Source: Thereva unica (Eukaryota; Arthropoda; Insecta; Diptera; Therevidae). Taken from it: a DNA stretch of 64,000 nucleotides. The first letter of the stretch is position 1, and each line of letters starts with the position of its first letter. A program made the position numbers and the translations under genes. Below, in pieces: positions 1-13,179 of this stretch. The notes under the pieces are model-generated. The model ran no database searches and had not been told where the DNA came from. It saw only the letters and a program-made list of their open reading frames with translations. The stretch is taken from contig OX465284.1 in assembly GCA_949987705.1 (NCBI GenBank), forward strand, positions 110,963,163 through 111,027,162, written 5' to 3'.

Positions 1-3000
1 GAACTTCGACAAATACGCCATCTGCAGTCTAAATCAAGAAGCTCCAGTAGTGATACGCGTATCAGTCACAGGTTTGAGCCACGAGTTCGCAGACCAGTCT
101 ATACGACCGTGCTGGCCATCCTAGGTAGCCCAGAAGTTAAGTGTGCGACCAACATCCCAAAGTTCCGCGGTTGAAATCCACTCCGTCCCACATACGTTAG
201 CCTTGTCATTCCTTCCTATCTAAATAACATTCCTCCTTTTTTGTCTTTCCTCTTTATAGCAGTTCCCAGACCTTTTCTTCGTCATTTGACAAAAGCGCAG
301 CTATTATTTACCAAAAAATTGATGACGTTTCTCATTACCATTCATTTTATAGTAACCGATTTCCATTTGTTCCTATTTAGTCAATAAAAGATTGCATTCC
401 AATTTCATCGTTACTTAAGTTGGTGCTGGAAACTGGAAAGTAAGTGTTGGAAGCTATCCTCGCGCTTCAATCTGTTCAAAACAGGGGTGGCAGCACTGAA
501 GTCGTTTCAACTCATTAAAATGGAAAAATTCAATGGAAAACTTGAACCAGATGACTTGAAACGACTTCTGTGCTGCCACAGCAAATTTGACTGACTAATC
601 TAGCTTGTGATTGTGTTTCGATCATTAGGTTTATGTGCCTTGAGCTGTAATAATTGTTAAAATATGACAAATCTACAAAAAATGGTCTTTAATATGAACA
701 TACCGTTGTCACTATATATAGGTACATTCGCACTAGTAGTAACTGCGCAGATGCTTTAAGGGTTGTTCCCATAACAATACCTGAACCCAACTTAAACAAA
801 AGCTAAAAAAAAACCCCAGGACTGGTAGGAAAATTCTAAATCAATACTCCCAGCACAATCCCCCCCTCACAATTTCATTAAGCGTAAAACGACAGATTAC
901 AAATGTCTAACAAAAAACCCAGACTTTCGTCATCCCATAATTTCCATCTGCCGGGTAGGGTTTACCACAATTTTCCTAAAGACAAAACATCCCCTCTATA
1001 AAATAACTGCATACTTCTAAAGTCATAAAAACAACCTCATCTGCAGTTTGACAGGAAAAAAAATCATTCTCGTTGGGGTTGAATAAGTTGATATGGGAAA
1101 ACGGCCGCCCAGAGCCACTATAATGTTCTCCCCCAGTATTGCACCATAACCCGCCCATGTCGACCCGGTCCCTGCCGCCCCCTGGCCCACAAAATAGTTT
1201 TAATAACAATCCCGGAATGAGTTGTTCACAGAAAGAAAAAGAAAAACCCAAAAAGTCAGAAAATGTGGGCGTTATGAGAGCACAACAGAGGGAAATCGTT
1301 TCCGAATCGACCAGCAACAAATTGGTAGCAGCCAAACGTGCTCAACTTCCATCACAGAAACGGAAAGGAGGGTAGCCGTGTATGAGAGGGGAAGGGGGTA
1401 TGTTCAGGGCTGAAGCTGGTGTTTATATGCAGCATACCCGTTCCGGGAGAATGTGTATATTTGCAAGAATATAAGCCGAACGGGGAAAACCCCCAGCAAG
1501 CAGTCTTTAACCCTAAATAAGCGGAGCAGTAAAGCTGAGCGCCAGTTGCCAGCGGTCCCGCATCCTGCACCAGGATACGATTACTGCATCTCATTTTGCA
1601 TGCAAAACGGATGCGAGTAGAAAATTTTAATTTTAGTCCTATCACAATCTTTTGTTTGATCTGCTGAACCGGATCCCCCTACTTACAGGCATGCAGCTCC
1701 ATGCTTGGCTTCGTCTCCGCGCGCACGGAGGACAAGCTGGATCCCATCTGCCGCAGGGCTTCCGACCTGACACAGTATCAGTGTCTTGCGTCACGGTACG
1801 TGGCTTCCTTTTCATGGCAGTTCCGAGGGTGAAATATAAGGAAATGGAAAATTATCCTTCTCCTTCAGCATTAATTGGCATTGCTGTTCAAAGTTTCATT
1901 GAGATGCCACCATCGACATGCCCTTAAGAGAATTATCAAACTCCACTTATTACTCTAATCCCGTGTTCACATTTTTCAATTTTTTAAAGACAACCCATCG
2001 TCTTTAGGACCACATTACCCCATCCACGTCGTATCCTGCATGCAATTCGTTCCCAAATTTTTCATCCATTTGTGAATCAATGAAAATCCGAACACTACCT
2101 TCGGGAAACGAGTACCAACTTGGCAACACCGCTCTTTAAAAAAAACTCTTTAACACCTTTATAATCTGCCAGAAATATTCCAGTCACCTTTCGAGCTCCT
2201 TTTAAACTGCTTTAGAAAAGCGTTTTATGATACCTCCCTCCTCCACCCCCGGGCAAAAATCTACTATCGTGAGAGGCGAGCTCAGCTGGAGATAATTAAA
2301 ATTAATTTAACTCAATCTTCTTTGGAATACCCCAGCGTTTCGGTAATCGCCCTTTTATAGGCGAAATAAGTGAGATCGAACGGAAGAATCATGAACTTTG
2401 TGGCCTTCTAACAATAATTCAACGAGGCATCGGATTAAGTTTTTAATCAATGCACAAGTCTCTGCTGGAGCTGTAACTGGAGCAAAAGTGGCTGGGAGTT
2501 CCTGCTCCCACTATTAATCATTGATGGATGGGAATGAACTCTTAAGCCAATCGGGTTGAGAAGAGTCGAGCTAAAATAATGGAAAAACTCTCGTGTTAAA
2601 ATTACTGTGCAATCCTGTTAGATTGATGACAGGGAAATGGGAATTCTCAAGTTGAATTTCATGATAGTCGCAACAGAGGAGTGTTAAATCGACACGTCGA
2701 GTTCTTGCGCGGGCACCAATAATCTACACCAAATTGTCGACCATCCCACGAGAGCTCCAAATGTTGCTGGTCAGGGAGCTCGTTTCCTTGATTTATTTCT
2801 TATTCCTCCCGACGCATGGGAAGCAAAAACGTCAACTCTTTCGCTATCCATGCCATCAGGATCAAACAGACAGGAACGATTAGTTCATTCTCCATTCAGC
2901 AAAATCGATGAAGCCTGAGCAGAACAGATGGTTTAATCGGGAATGCAGGAGTAGGTATGGGGTCGGTTGAGCGTGGGAACCAAATATCGCCACTGCTAAT

Positions 3001-3782
3001 ATGCACATCCTTTACGGGGCCTATACAAGAATTTCATCAGTTTTCTCAATGATTCGACGACCAAAGCGTAACACTTTCATCTTTAATATTTATTACCATC
3101 AAAACTACCAAAAGGAAAGCGAACGAACCATTTCCACGCTGTGATTTCACCGTACACAACACAAATTTTCACTTGCACAAGCTCGACGCCTTCATTCCTT
3201 TGTCGTAGTAATAATGCAAAATATACTGAAAATGTTTTCCTAGTATCGTGAAGCCATGAAGTGAGCGTTGAAGCCAAATATGCACATCATTGGCATATTT
3301 GTTTCCCACACTAAACCGACCCCATACCTACTTGCAGGGACGCAATCTAAGCTATAGAAGCTATCTTCAAAGCATACAAGAATTCCCCGAGTAAACGTTC
3401 CATCGAAAGTACATCAAAGTAAGCAATTCCTGTTAATCCATCATCACGACAGTCAAACATGTATCATAATTTGATAAGTTGAGAAGTAAACTCTGTGTCT
3501 CTGATAGAACATTCAATTTGATCATCCGCTCTTTTTCTAATCTTCTACTCTGTCTCTTCCAGCCCAGTTCACTTCAACCCACCACAGTCTGGTTAGATAA
3601 AGCGTAACCAAGTCCTCTCAAACTTATCGGAGACAACATTGTTTGTTCCACCATCGCATCAGCCACCGTAGCAATGTAGCAGCCCTGACGACGTGGTATA
3701 CCAGATGTAATTCTCTGTTAGATACCTTTTATATGAAAAGAACCCACTACTTTTGTACAGCGTTGTCTTACAATAGAGTCAA
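1..3782. other. Gene-free 5' stretch
   Basis: I see no exon, RNA gene or transposon protein here. The open frames are short, overlap on both strands and have no recognisable domain. If the receptor's missing 5' exons lie before base 1, this is intron; otherwise it is intergenic. The only structure I can support is a small inverted repeat near 487-579, listed separately. Confidence 0.5.
487..579. repeat. Small inverted repeat (24-bp arms)
   Basis: The left arm at about 487-510 (GTGGCAGCACTGAAGTCG...) is matched in reverse complement by the right arm at about 556-579 (...CGACTTCTGTGCTGCCAC), with one mismatch near the middle. The spacer of about 45 bases is AT-rich. It looks like a minimal hairpin MITE or a remnant of one. 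No target duplication was established. Confidence 0.6.
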
Positions 3783-4850
3783 TTGCCCCCCTCTGCATTA
3801 CTTCGAGAACTAATTCATTTTGAACTTCTTGGAGAACTAATTCTCTTTGAACTACGTGAAGAACTAGCTATTCATTTTGAAGTACTCCGAGAACTAATTC
3901 ATTTTGATCTTCTTGGACAACTAATTCATGTTGAACTACTTGGAGAACTAACTATTCATTCTGAAGTACTCCGAAAACTAATTCATTTTGAACTTCTTGG
4001 AGAACTAATTCCTTTTGAACTACTTGGAGAACTATCCATTAATTTTGAAGTATTCCGAGAACTAATCCATTTTGATCTTCTTGGAGAACTTATTTATGTT
4101 GAACCACTTGGAGAACTAAGTGTTCATTCTGAAGTACTCCGAGAACTTATTCATTATGGACTTCTTGGAGAACTAATTCCTTTTGAACTACTTGGAGAAC
4201 TATCCATTAATTTTGAAGTATTCCGAGAACTAATTCATTTTGATCTTCTTGGAGAACTAGTTTATGTTGAACCACTTGGAGAACTAAGTGTTCATTCTGA
4301 AGTACTCCGAGAACTTATTCATTATGGACTTCTTGGAGAACTAACTATTCATTCTAAAGTACTCCGAGAACTAATTCATTTTGAACTTCTTGGAGAATTA
4401 ATTCCTTTTGAACTACTTGGAGAACTATCCATTAATTTTGAAGTATTCCGAGAACTAATTCATTTTGATCTTCTTGGAGATCTAATTCATGTTCAACCAC
4501 TTGGAGAACTAAGGGTTAATTCTGAAGTACTCCGAGAACTTATTCATTATGGACTTCTTGGAGAACTAACTCTTCATTTTGAAGTACTTCGAGAACTAAT
4601 TCATTTTGAACTTCTTAGAGAACTAATTCCTTTTGAACTACTTGGAGAACTATCCATTAATTTTGAAGTATTCCGAGAACTAATTCATTTTGATCTTCTT
4701 GGAGAACTAATTCATGTTGAACCACTTGGAGAACTAACTATTCTTTCTGAAGTACTCCGAGAACTTATTCATTTTGGACTTCTTGGAGAACTAACTCTTC
4801 ATTTTGAAGTACTCCGAGAACTAATTTATTTGAACTACTTGAAGAACTAA
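3783..4850 (+). repeat. Leucine-rich minisatellite with higher-order repeat and 355-codon open frame
   Basis: The basic unit is 27 or 30 nt, encoding 9 or 10 residues of the type LLGELIPFE / LLGELSINFE / VFRELIHFD. Units are organised into a higher-order repeat: the phrase beginning ATTCCTTTTGAAC recurs at 4008, 4176, 4401 and 4626, spacings of 168, 225 and 225 nt, all multiples of 3. The + frame stays open for 355 codons but begins on TTG, not ATG, and ends when a 1-nt deletion near 4828 breaks the register. The translation is an acidic, leucine-rich, amphipathic repeat with no signal peptide or known domain. It may be a non-coding minisatellite whose unit happens to lack stops in one frame, or a repeat exon. 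I recognise no family. Confidence 0.8.
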
Positions 4851-7800
4851 GTGGGCTTACCACTGATATCGTGATTTGTACTAGCTCCTCTCAGGATTAC
4901 CACCAGGGCTGGAGCTTGTCAATTTCCACTAGTGCTAATATTATTTCTATTTTCTGACGTACTAAGGTAGTTTCGTCGGCATCTCTTTCAACACTCCCGT
5001 AACCTAAAAACTTTTCCATCCTTCGAGCTAACTACCTCGAACTTACTACCATACATTGCCCCATTGGTAGTACAAAGGACGACTCCTGAGTTTAGAACTG
5101 CCACATAAGAAGAAGTAAACTTCAATACCAAACCAACCAAGAAACCGTACGTTAACAAAAGTTAATTAATGTCAAGTACTCTTTTATAGAGATTTTGTTG
5201 TTTTTTCGCAGAAACTCCATTATTATTTCCAGCCGTCAAAACATATTCATAAAAATCACCAGACTGCCTAATTTCGGCAATATTGCACTTTATTAGTCGG
5301 CGGCAACACATGGTATAGCCGTAATCTGGTGTAACCGAAATTAACTCTTGGCGTACTCAAGGCCTTATCCGCAGAAATTAATTCAGTAACTTTCGTTTAA
5401 CAGGAATAACAGAAGGTACTTTGGCGAAATGAAATGGGGCGAAGACACTTTTTTTTAAGGACTCGACGGAGTCCTCGGAGTGCGGCATTAACAAAAACCG
5501 CAAGCGTGTGCTCCGTTTCCGTGTGTTATTTGCAAGCGATAGATATCAAAGCGTAAAGAAAAGTAAAATATGACCATGCCCTGTCCAAGGTGTAATCCGA
5601 ATTCACTTCGTGGAGATAATGAAAGAAATAAATTGAATCCGGGCCCCCATAACAATGTCAACAGCAGTTGAACTCAGCCACTGGAAAGCGAAACGGGAAC
5701 AAAACTATACACACAACATCTATACAACAGGAGCGGGGGACCATAACCGCGACGGGGGGGGTGACGGCGCGGCGGGGCTGTGCGAAAGCTCAAAGGACTG
5801 TAGAACTGTGCTCAGATCACTGCCGCAAGCATTAACATAATTCAATTTCAGGTATGTTCGCTATTACCCCATAAATTATGTACCACGGCATGCCTCAGCC
5901 CCGCCCGCCCGCCACTGGCATTCCTGCCACGACCACATAACTCCGGAAATGTATTCTGCTGCCATCTGTACGGCAAGGAATTGATTTCTATAATGTCTGC
6001 AGCGAAAGGCAAAGCCACTAGCGAGTATCGGCTATAGGTGCACATGTTAGGGGCTTCGCTTCCTGCCAGCAAAAACTATGCCCGTCGCCGCCGCCCGGCG
6101 GGAAGGGGTGCAAATGAATGCAAAAGACTGCATCAGCCTTAATAGAGGTAATTTGGGTCAATTCTTTGACACACATCCTCAAGTAGATCCTGTTACGGGC
6201 TACGCCGCGAATAAACGGTGGCTTTGTGTCCATACGGTTTCATAATCCAACCGGCAAAGGGATGCGCGCCCCTTCCCTCAGGCATTTGCTTTAAGTTTCC
6301 TGCTCTGGCTTGTAATGAACCTTTAAGAAGGAAACCGACCCAAGACCGCCGAGCAGAGACGTTTTTTTCTCTCTCTCTCTGAACGTGATCTTGAAACCCA
6401 GAACGGAAACTGTGCCGCCGTGGGGTCAGGCTGATTTGAATTCATGACCCCATTCCAGGACGAATGCTGTAAACGCAACCGAAGGTTGTCCTTGTGCAAT
6501 CCTGAACGTGCTTCGATTTCAGTGCTCGTTTTTGAGGCTTATCCCCACCTAAACCACATTTCGTTTGGATATCCTGTTGGAGGGTTTTAATTTTAAACGA
6601 TGACTAGATGAATTTTAAAGTGCGGAGCTGCGCCACCGCGATATCGGTTTTACGTGAAGGCAGCAGTTGCGATTCCGGCTCCCTGGTCTTGGGTTAAATG
6701 AAAATCAATGAAAAATAGCCTTTCGCCCTGTCTAAAAGTGCTTAGTTGTATTTTTGTCTGCCGTTAGCATAATCAGAGTCTGGGGAAAGGATTTAGGACC
6801 AAGCCAAGTCAATTAATCTGGGGGAAATTGCCCTAAACGGATATGAGAACAAAAGTAGGGTGTCCCTGCAGAGACACAGAAGAATGCCAGTCGCAAAGGA
6901 GTCAGTTGCTGTGATATACATATACGCATCAAGAAGAACAAAGCCAGGAAAGAGACAGCGTTAAAGAGATCCAGAAATAAACCTTATCGCGTCATGAGAA
7001 GAAGATGAGAAGATTACTTTCCCATACAATAAAATGGGAGGGGCTTAGTCAGCAGTTCTGTTGAAGTTCTTTTAGTAAATTTAATTAAACTGAAACAGAA
7101 TGTAGTTTCCTGTTTTGGAAAAAAAAAGAACGAGAACTAATGGCGGAAGGAAAGTTTCTTAAAGCAACTATATTAATCTACAGAGTATGTAGCATTTCCG
7201 GGTTTTATAGCATTACAATTAAACTACTGAGAGATTAAAGACCGTTCATTCGAATAAATGCGACCAAAACAATCTCAGGGAAAGTTTTACAGAACTGTCG
7301 AGTTATGTGTACATAAATCTTTGTACAGAAGCAAATCTTTTTGTTGTAGACTTGTTAAGTAATTTGCAAACTATTTCCAATCATATTAAATGCTTGCTCC
7401 TGCTTCAATAATAAGAGCCTTTCAGACTATGTAAAAGGAAGCGTTTTCAAATTGCTGTCAAATTAAGTCAACTTTAAAGCATGCCCTGCCTTTCTATTAC
7501 AAGAGCTTTTTGGCCCTTATCCATTGGCGTACTGGAGACTCTACTCAACTTATTACCGCTCCATTTTGAAATAAAGAAATCCAATATAAAACCCTGGACA
7601 GACAGTGCTCTTTAACTCTCAGTTACGCTGATCATCGTTAACTGGCCTGTGTGTTGCCCTGAGTTGTCAGTTAATACCCAGTTTTTTGATGATTAACATC
7701 AAGCCATAGGTACTGAGTTTAAATGAAATGAAAACCTTTAACTAGCTTGAAAAGTGGTTGATTAAAAGATCGTGACATTTTGTAAACTTCATGTTTGACG

Positions 7801-9893
7801 TTTGTCAGAATCAATAGTTTATGTGTAATGGCGGTTCTCTTAGTTTTTTTTCTCATTTTCTCATAGAGTGAGTCCAACCCCCTTATTCTAAAAGCAGTCA
7901 CAAGTCACAACCCAGTGACAGGTGTGCGGTGATTTTCAATTTGAAGGCCTATACTAAAGTAACATAGAACCGAAATAAAAGGGAACTAGGCGTTACTTCT
8001 GTCAACATTAACATAGAAATCAAAATAAAAATCTTATAAGAAGTAAGCGTGAGTCGCCAAAGCTTGTGACTTATGACTGGTCACAATTTAAGATTGTGGG
8101 AGCTAGAATATAAAACTACAGCAAAAGCCCTCACCGAATTAAAGCGTAGTGAAATTCCCGCTGGGCCCTCAAGTTTTGGTAGTTGTTTGTCCTTGTCACT
8201 ACAAGCGGAGAGAGCGAGTTGAATAGTTAAAATGATGAGTTATCTAAATAAAATCTTACCCGTTGAAATGAACTTTTTATACGCCGTCCCTCCTCCTAAT
8301 CATCTGATACCTTGAATATTGCTTTGAGTTAGTTAATGTATACAAAGTAATCCAAGCAAACAAATTTTATATTATTTGAAGTATTTTAGCGCAGTGATTC
8401 ACATATTTATTAATGCAAATATGTAATATATGTATGTGTTCAAGAAGTGATTTAATTAGCATATTTACCTAAAGAAGGATCTTCCTCACGGAAATTTCGT
8501 ATTATTGCTACATTCACAAACTGCACACTTCATTGTTCTTTTTTTTACAGAAAACTCACTTGTAACAACTTTAATTACACTAAAAACAATTCTTTAAACT
8601 TTCTTTCCTGTTTTTAAATTAGTTTTGAGAAAAACTATTTGAGTAAACTTTATAAAAAAGCTCGTTTCAAAGAAAGTATTCGACCGAACGCAGGAAAACA
8701 GTCAGTCAACTAAATCAATTTGACAGTTGTCTGATCCCAGATTACACTACGCTCACAATATAGAATTAGTTTACACCGCTGCATTGAATAATTTAAATGT
8801 AATTTGATGCAGTCGTGTAAACTCACTCATAGATGGCGTACCATGCACTCCGTATTAATTATTTTCTTAAACTGTCTTACCACTAGATTTTGCTCCATGA
8901 TCTGAACAACATGACTCATAACAGAATGGTAGTCATTCTTGATTTTTCCACCTTAAAAAACTCCTTTTCAAATTTACCAAACTTTGAAGGTCCATACCTG
9001 ATCGGATGTATGCCAATTGGTTTTTTTCTGTGCCGATCCGCAACGCGACAAAAAAAATTTGCCGGAACGCAATAGGAAGGATGTCTTGGCTTTGGGCCTG
9101 ATCATGGTTGACGCTTGAAGTGAAAAATGGCACGGGGACTGGAAAACGGATAGTTCTCGAAAAAACTGACATTTGTCGGAAAAAACGAATTCAGGCGAAT
9201 CATAGTACGACAACTACCACTGTCTACTGCATACTGCGCTCAAAATTACCACGATCGGAGATTTTTTCTTGGGTGATGTTACCCAAAGCCCATAAGCTTC
9301 TGCTCCGCGTTAGCGAGGAACAGAGTTTCTTCGTTGTTTAAAGCGTTTTAACAAGTGTGGCTGACTGACTGAAAAATTTTTCCGGCAGACTGCTGACAAG
9401 TTCATGGTCTGGCACACAAATCTTAGATACATTGTGTATGTCAAGGGCGCAGTAAGTCCAAATGACACCTGCGATGTTTGTCGACCCTATACTTCGTTAA
9501 AGAAAGAAAAAGATACCGGCTCAGCTAAAACTTATGCAAAAACATAGTACACTTACTCCCAACGTGGTGCTCTACTGCAAGAAAAATAAGCCTTATCTAA
9601 TCCCATTTCGTTTCATACTAAAAAACATCCTCCATCGTCTAATTATTATATTTATTATCATATTCCAAGGCTTTCCTGCAAAAAAAAACAGGTAATAACC
9701 AGGAAAGTTTTTCACCTCACAAAATCTTTAAAGTTTCATCAAGCATTACCTCAAAAAAAATACATTTCATAATCCCGTAATACGGATCTGATTTATTAAT
9801 GAATTAAAGCTTGCCTGAAAGCCACAACATGTTTGCAGCACCACCTGCAAAGGCAGAGAGAGCGAGAGTCTCCTTCGCCTATCTGCATCAGAA
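4851..9893. other. Gene-free stretch
   Basis: No gene was recognised. There are GC-rich patches with G runs around 5740-5780 and C runs around 5895-5935, and a short CT repeat near 6367. Open frames here (for example at 5848-6233 and 8890-9341) overlap on both strands and show no domain. It is probably intron or intergenic sequence with unrecognised old repeats. Confidence 0.45.
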
Positions 9894-9962
9894 ATGTGGA
9901 AGGCTATCATGACGGCGGTGATGGCTGCTCTGTTAGCTCTCCCCCTAGAGGCAGATATGCTT

Positions 9963-10981
9963 GTAAGTTTTTATTAGAATGCTTTCAGAGCCCGAAGAAT
10001 AGGATCATCCGACTCGTGCAGCTCATCCATTAGAGATGAGGCTCCTCAAACAGTTTCAACTCTCGGTGCCTCGGTGTGTCTATCGGAAAGTATTTGGTGG
10101 GAACAGGGATTATACCTAGGAAATCCTTGCACAACACACAGTCAGCCAACTCTATAATTAGGGAAAGCCCCTAGCTTAGGAATGACGGTGGGGTGGGGTG
10201 GGGGCAGGGGGAGGGGTAGTTAGTTTGCTTCTTTCGCTTTTTTGCACAAAATCTTTAGGTATCCAGGTGCATAGGCCACACGACAGAGGTGGTATGTGGT
10301 GTTGAAGGGAGACGTGCGAAGGTGATTGTATAAACGTTGCAGGGAGCTGAGCAAACAGCGGAGCAGCTCCCCGTGGCGGTGGATCTTTGAGTCTCAAGTT
10401 TTTTCCTTGACTACCTGGGGCCTTGGCCTTTCTGGGAGAATTTGCAGAATGAATGGGGTTAAAGCATTTTGGTTCTCCGTTACTCTCTCATTTTACCCAA
10501 TTAATTTGTGTGTGCTCCGGCGAGATAATCGGGCCTCCAGAGAGTCGCATGCCAGCCGGGGAACGGTGCAAAAACAGTCGTTAATGAGTAAAAGCTTGTA
10601 GTTTTATCATAATAAAACATATAAGAATAAACGTATGGATTGGTTTTGTTCAAAGGCCGAATAGAAAGTAGCCTTAACCTTTTACGAGGATCAGGGCATT
10701 TTCAGAATATGCAGAATAAGACTTTTAAACTCGGAATTCGTCAGAATAATCTAAACTAACATTTTTGGAGTTCTTAGGTTGAAGACCAAGAGTAATCGCA
10801 AATTTAAACACTTTCAAAAATGTCGATGATCGTACCTGAAACTTTGTGTGAGTTCGGAAACGTTAAAAACTGCAGTATCTTGACGGCAACACTGCAAATG
10901 AGCTTGCAGTGAATCCGGAAACTCAGTCCGAGTCGTGTAAATGCAGCTTTAAAGCGCTGAAGTTGAAGTTTCTGTGATTAT
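9963..10981. other. Gene-free stretch with a G-quadruplex-like motif
   Basis: No exon was recognised. Positions 10190-10216 carry five G runs of 4-5 bases separated by 1-2 bases (GGGG T GGGG T GGGGG CA GGGGG A GGGG), a textbook pattern for an intramolecular G-quadruplex on the + strand. Whether it lies in a transcript depends on where the receptor's first exon is. Confidence 0.6.
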
Positions 10982-11578
10982 GGGCCTGTGCGAATACTGG
11001 CTAAATGGCTAAATCTTTCCACGAAATACTAAATCGTTCCAAAAAATTTCCAATGTTCAATTTAGTTCGGTTGGGGTGTGCGAATTCTCAATTGACTAAA
11101 TTTGACTTTGACAGAATGAGATTTGAGTTTCGTTTCTCAGTTTTAATTTAATTTAAATATGCAATTGGCCAGCTCCGATGGATATTAGATGCTCTCGACA
11201 ACATAAATGATTCTTATAGGAAATTAATCATAAATCTATCGCAATCTCATATAATGGATCTACCTTTACAGATCTGAAATTAAAAATTCAGAGTAGGGGC
11301 TTGCTTAGTTGCCTAAATTTGATATTTATATTATCTCCCCGTCGAACTCCATGTATTAATGTAGTTTAATATTATATATTTTTTTTAATTTAGCAGGTTT
11401 TATTTTTTATTTACGTAAGATAAGGAATTCTACATATAAACATAAAATACCATCAATACAAAATTTAGTCAATAGCTGTCAACTTTAGCCACCTCGTGAA
11501 AAGACTAAATCGCACTGCAATACCGACCTTTCCAATAATTTAGTTTAGCCGCAATTTAGCCAGTATTCGCACAGGCCC
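10982..11578. mobile_element. 597-bp MITE, TIR GGGCCTGTGCGAATACTGGC
   Basis: The ends at 10982 and 11578 are perfect inverted repeats of about 24 bp starting GGGCCTGTGCGAATACTGGC. The flanking bases are TAT on both sides (10979-10981 and 11579-11581), a likely 3-bp target duplication. There is no coding capacity. The termini resemble the 360-bp MITE at 13180-14526 (GGGCCTGTGTGAATT), so both probably belong to one PIF/Harbinger-like group of non-autonomous elements. The superfamily is inferred from TIR and duplication length, not from a transposase. Confidence 0.85.
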
Positions 11579-11867
11579 TATATACGTAAATCAGCAGTAA
11601 TTGAAAAATCGGACTTAATATTCTTTATTTCTTTTCAAGTGACCCTCCATAACTCAAATTATAATAAAATTTCAGAATTTAATAAAATTAAACTTATTCT
11701 GAAAAGACCAATTAATGTTCATTTTGACAATTAACAAAAGCAGTGTCACTTTCCGCACTGCATTATCTGCACAACAATTCTGCAGGGTTACGTCTTACTG
11801 CATTACCCAACTTTATACCTAATGAACTGCAGAATTTTCTGCAACTCGTTGACGTTTTCGAACTAAC

Positions 11868-12335
11868 TCTAGCTGTTTTTTTAATCTGTTATGTTCTCTT
11901 CTGGAACAGCTTCCATAAAAACCCTCGATCGAGAATCGAGAATAGTACCCAGCACAAGAGAGAAATTTTTAAATTCCCTTTGCTTTTTAAGTTGACAGTT
12001 GACAAATACTCACCAAAATTTCAGCCATTTTGGACGCGCGTTATTTGACAGTCGTTTGATGCGCGTCCAAAATAGCTGAAACTTTGGTAAATAACTGTCA
12101 AAATATTCACAACTACATTAATTAGCTTTTATTGACGAGTGCTGCCATCTTCATGTTGAGGCCGGAAACTTTTCAGACCATTCTTGTAAAATAAATTGTT
12201 GTGTTTACTGAATAAAAAACGAGAGAAATTAATGGAGAGATAAATAAGGCCGTAACCGTAATTTATGCAAATAAAAATTTCCCTTGCCGTTTTTTAAATG
12301 TTTCAGAACAGAACAGATTAAAAAACGCACATTCT
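11868..12335. mobile_element. Dispersed TIR element X, copy a
   Basis: The left end contains TTTTTAATCTGTT..TTCTCTTCTGGAAC near 11880. The right end near 12290-12325 (CAGAACAGAACAGATTAAAAAA) is its imperfect reverse complement. The same end pair bounds copy b at about 18690-19076, and a partial copy lies at 33599-33910. Inside, 12014-12088 is an inverted repeat around the GCGCGTCCAAAAT motif. No coding capacity. Boundaries are approximate. Confidence 0.55.
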
Positions 12336-12365
12336 TTTTGATCGAAGTGTTATACTGTAGGGGTA

Positions 12366-12571
12366 TTCTCGTTGGCGAGTGACGTGACTACGACGGACGT
12401 AGTAGTATGAAACCTACACACGTATCGAGGAAAGTGCCACTTCACACCCAACCTTGAGACAATTAAATACGAATTTTGTCGATTTGCTTGCCAGAAGTTT
12501 GTTAAATTGACAAGGATAATACCAATTCGAGGCCGAAGTGACATATCTGTCACGTCACTCGACAACGAGAA
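12366..12571. mobile_element. 206-bp MITE with TA flanks (family TTCTCGTTG)
   Basis: The termini TTCTCGTTGGCGAGTGACGT and its reverse complement with two mismatches sit between TA dinucleotides at 12364-12365 and 12572-12573. A second copy in the opposite orientation is at 39724-39942, also bounded by TA. TA duplications are typical of Tc1/mariner-type movement; no transposase is present. The two copies share interior motifs such as ATTTTGTCGATTTG. Confidence 0.85.
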
Positions 12572-12573
12572 TA

Positions 12574-13033
12574 AGGCTGCTGATTTTTGCAGAAAAGAAT
12601 ACACATACATATATAAAAACAAATAATGTAATAATACGATCTTAGCATCTCCAGAAGACTAAGGTTTTTTTTGAAAGTAGCAAACATTTTATTCCAGGAT
12701 AATTGAGAATTATGGTAGCTCACTTACTGGGCTTTCGCCGCAATATTAGCCTCGATACACGCACGCTTTTATGATGAAAATTTATCATTTACTACGAATA
12801 TGAACCTCATTAATTAGGAAAACCGATTAGGCAAGTTTTGGTTAATCAATTAGGAAAACTCAAAAGAGAGCCATCTGTCAGTCATTATATTATAGTAAAA
12901 AGCCCGCTTTTAGGCGTTTTCCAGTGTTTTGGTATCAGTTGATTTTGATTTTAATTTAACGTGAAAACTGCTAACAAAAAGTTGATTGGGGGACCGGCAA
13001 GTGGGCAACAAGGTACCAAGGAAATGTATTTTA
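12574..13033. other. Gene-free stretch
   Basis: AT-rich sequence between two MITEs. No exon, RNA or inverted-repeat element was recognised. Confidence 0.4.
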
Positions 13034-13179
13034 GGGCCCGTGTGAATTCAGTGACTAAAATTTAGTGTCGATAATACAGTATTCAGTCTTTTGGCGAAGA
13101 GACTAAGGGCCTGTGTGAATTCGATGACTAAAATTTAGTGTCGATAATACAGTATTTAGTCTTCTGGCGAGGAGACTAA

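Noticed and set aside
1..220. Stretch with GGTTTGAGCC (tRNA B-box-like) and AGAAGTTAAG (5S rRNA-like)
   Set aside because: No tRNA cloverleaf or full 5S match could be drawn, and A-box spacing is poor. Too weak to call a tRNA, 5S gene or SINE.
976..1645. Overlapping frames on both strands near 1.0-1.6 kb
   Set aside because: No ATG-supported domain, no splice context, overlapping antisense frames. Judged shadows of GC-richer DNA.
8890..9341. Frames at 8.9-9.3 kb as a possible exon cluster
   Set aside because: Three overlapping frames on both strands, no recognisable protein and no consistent splice sites.
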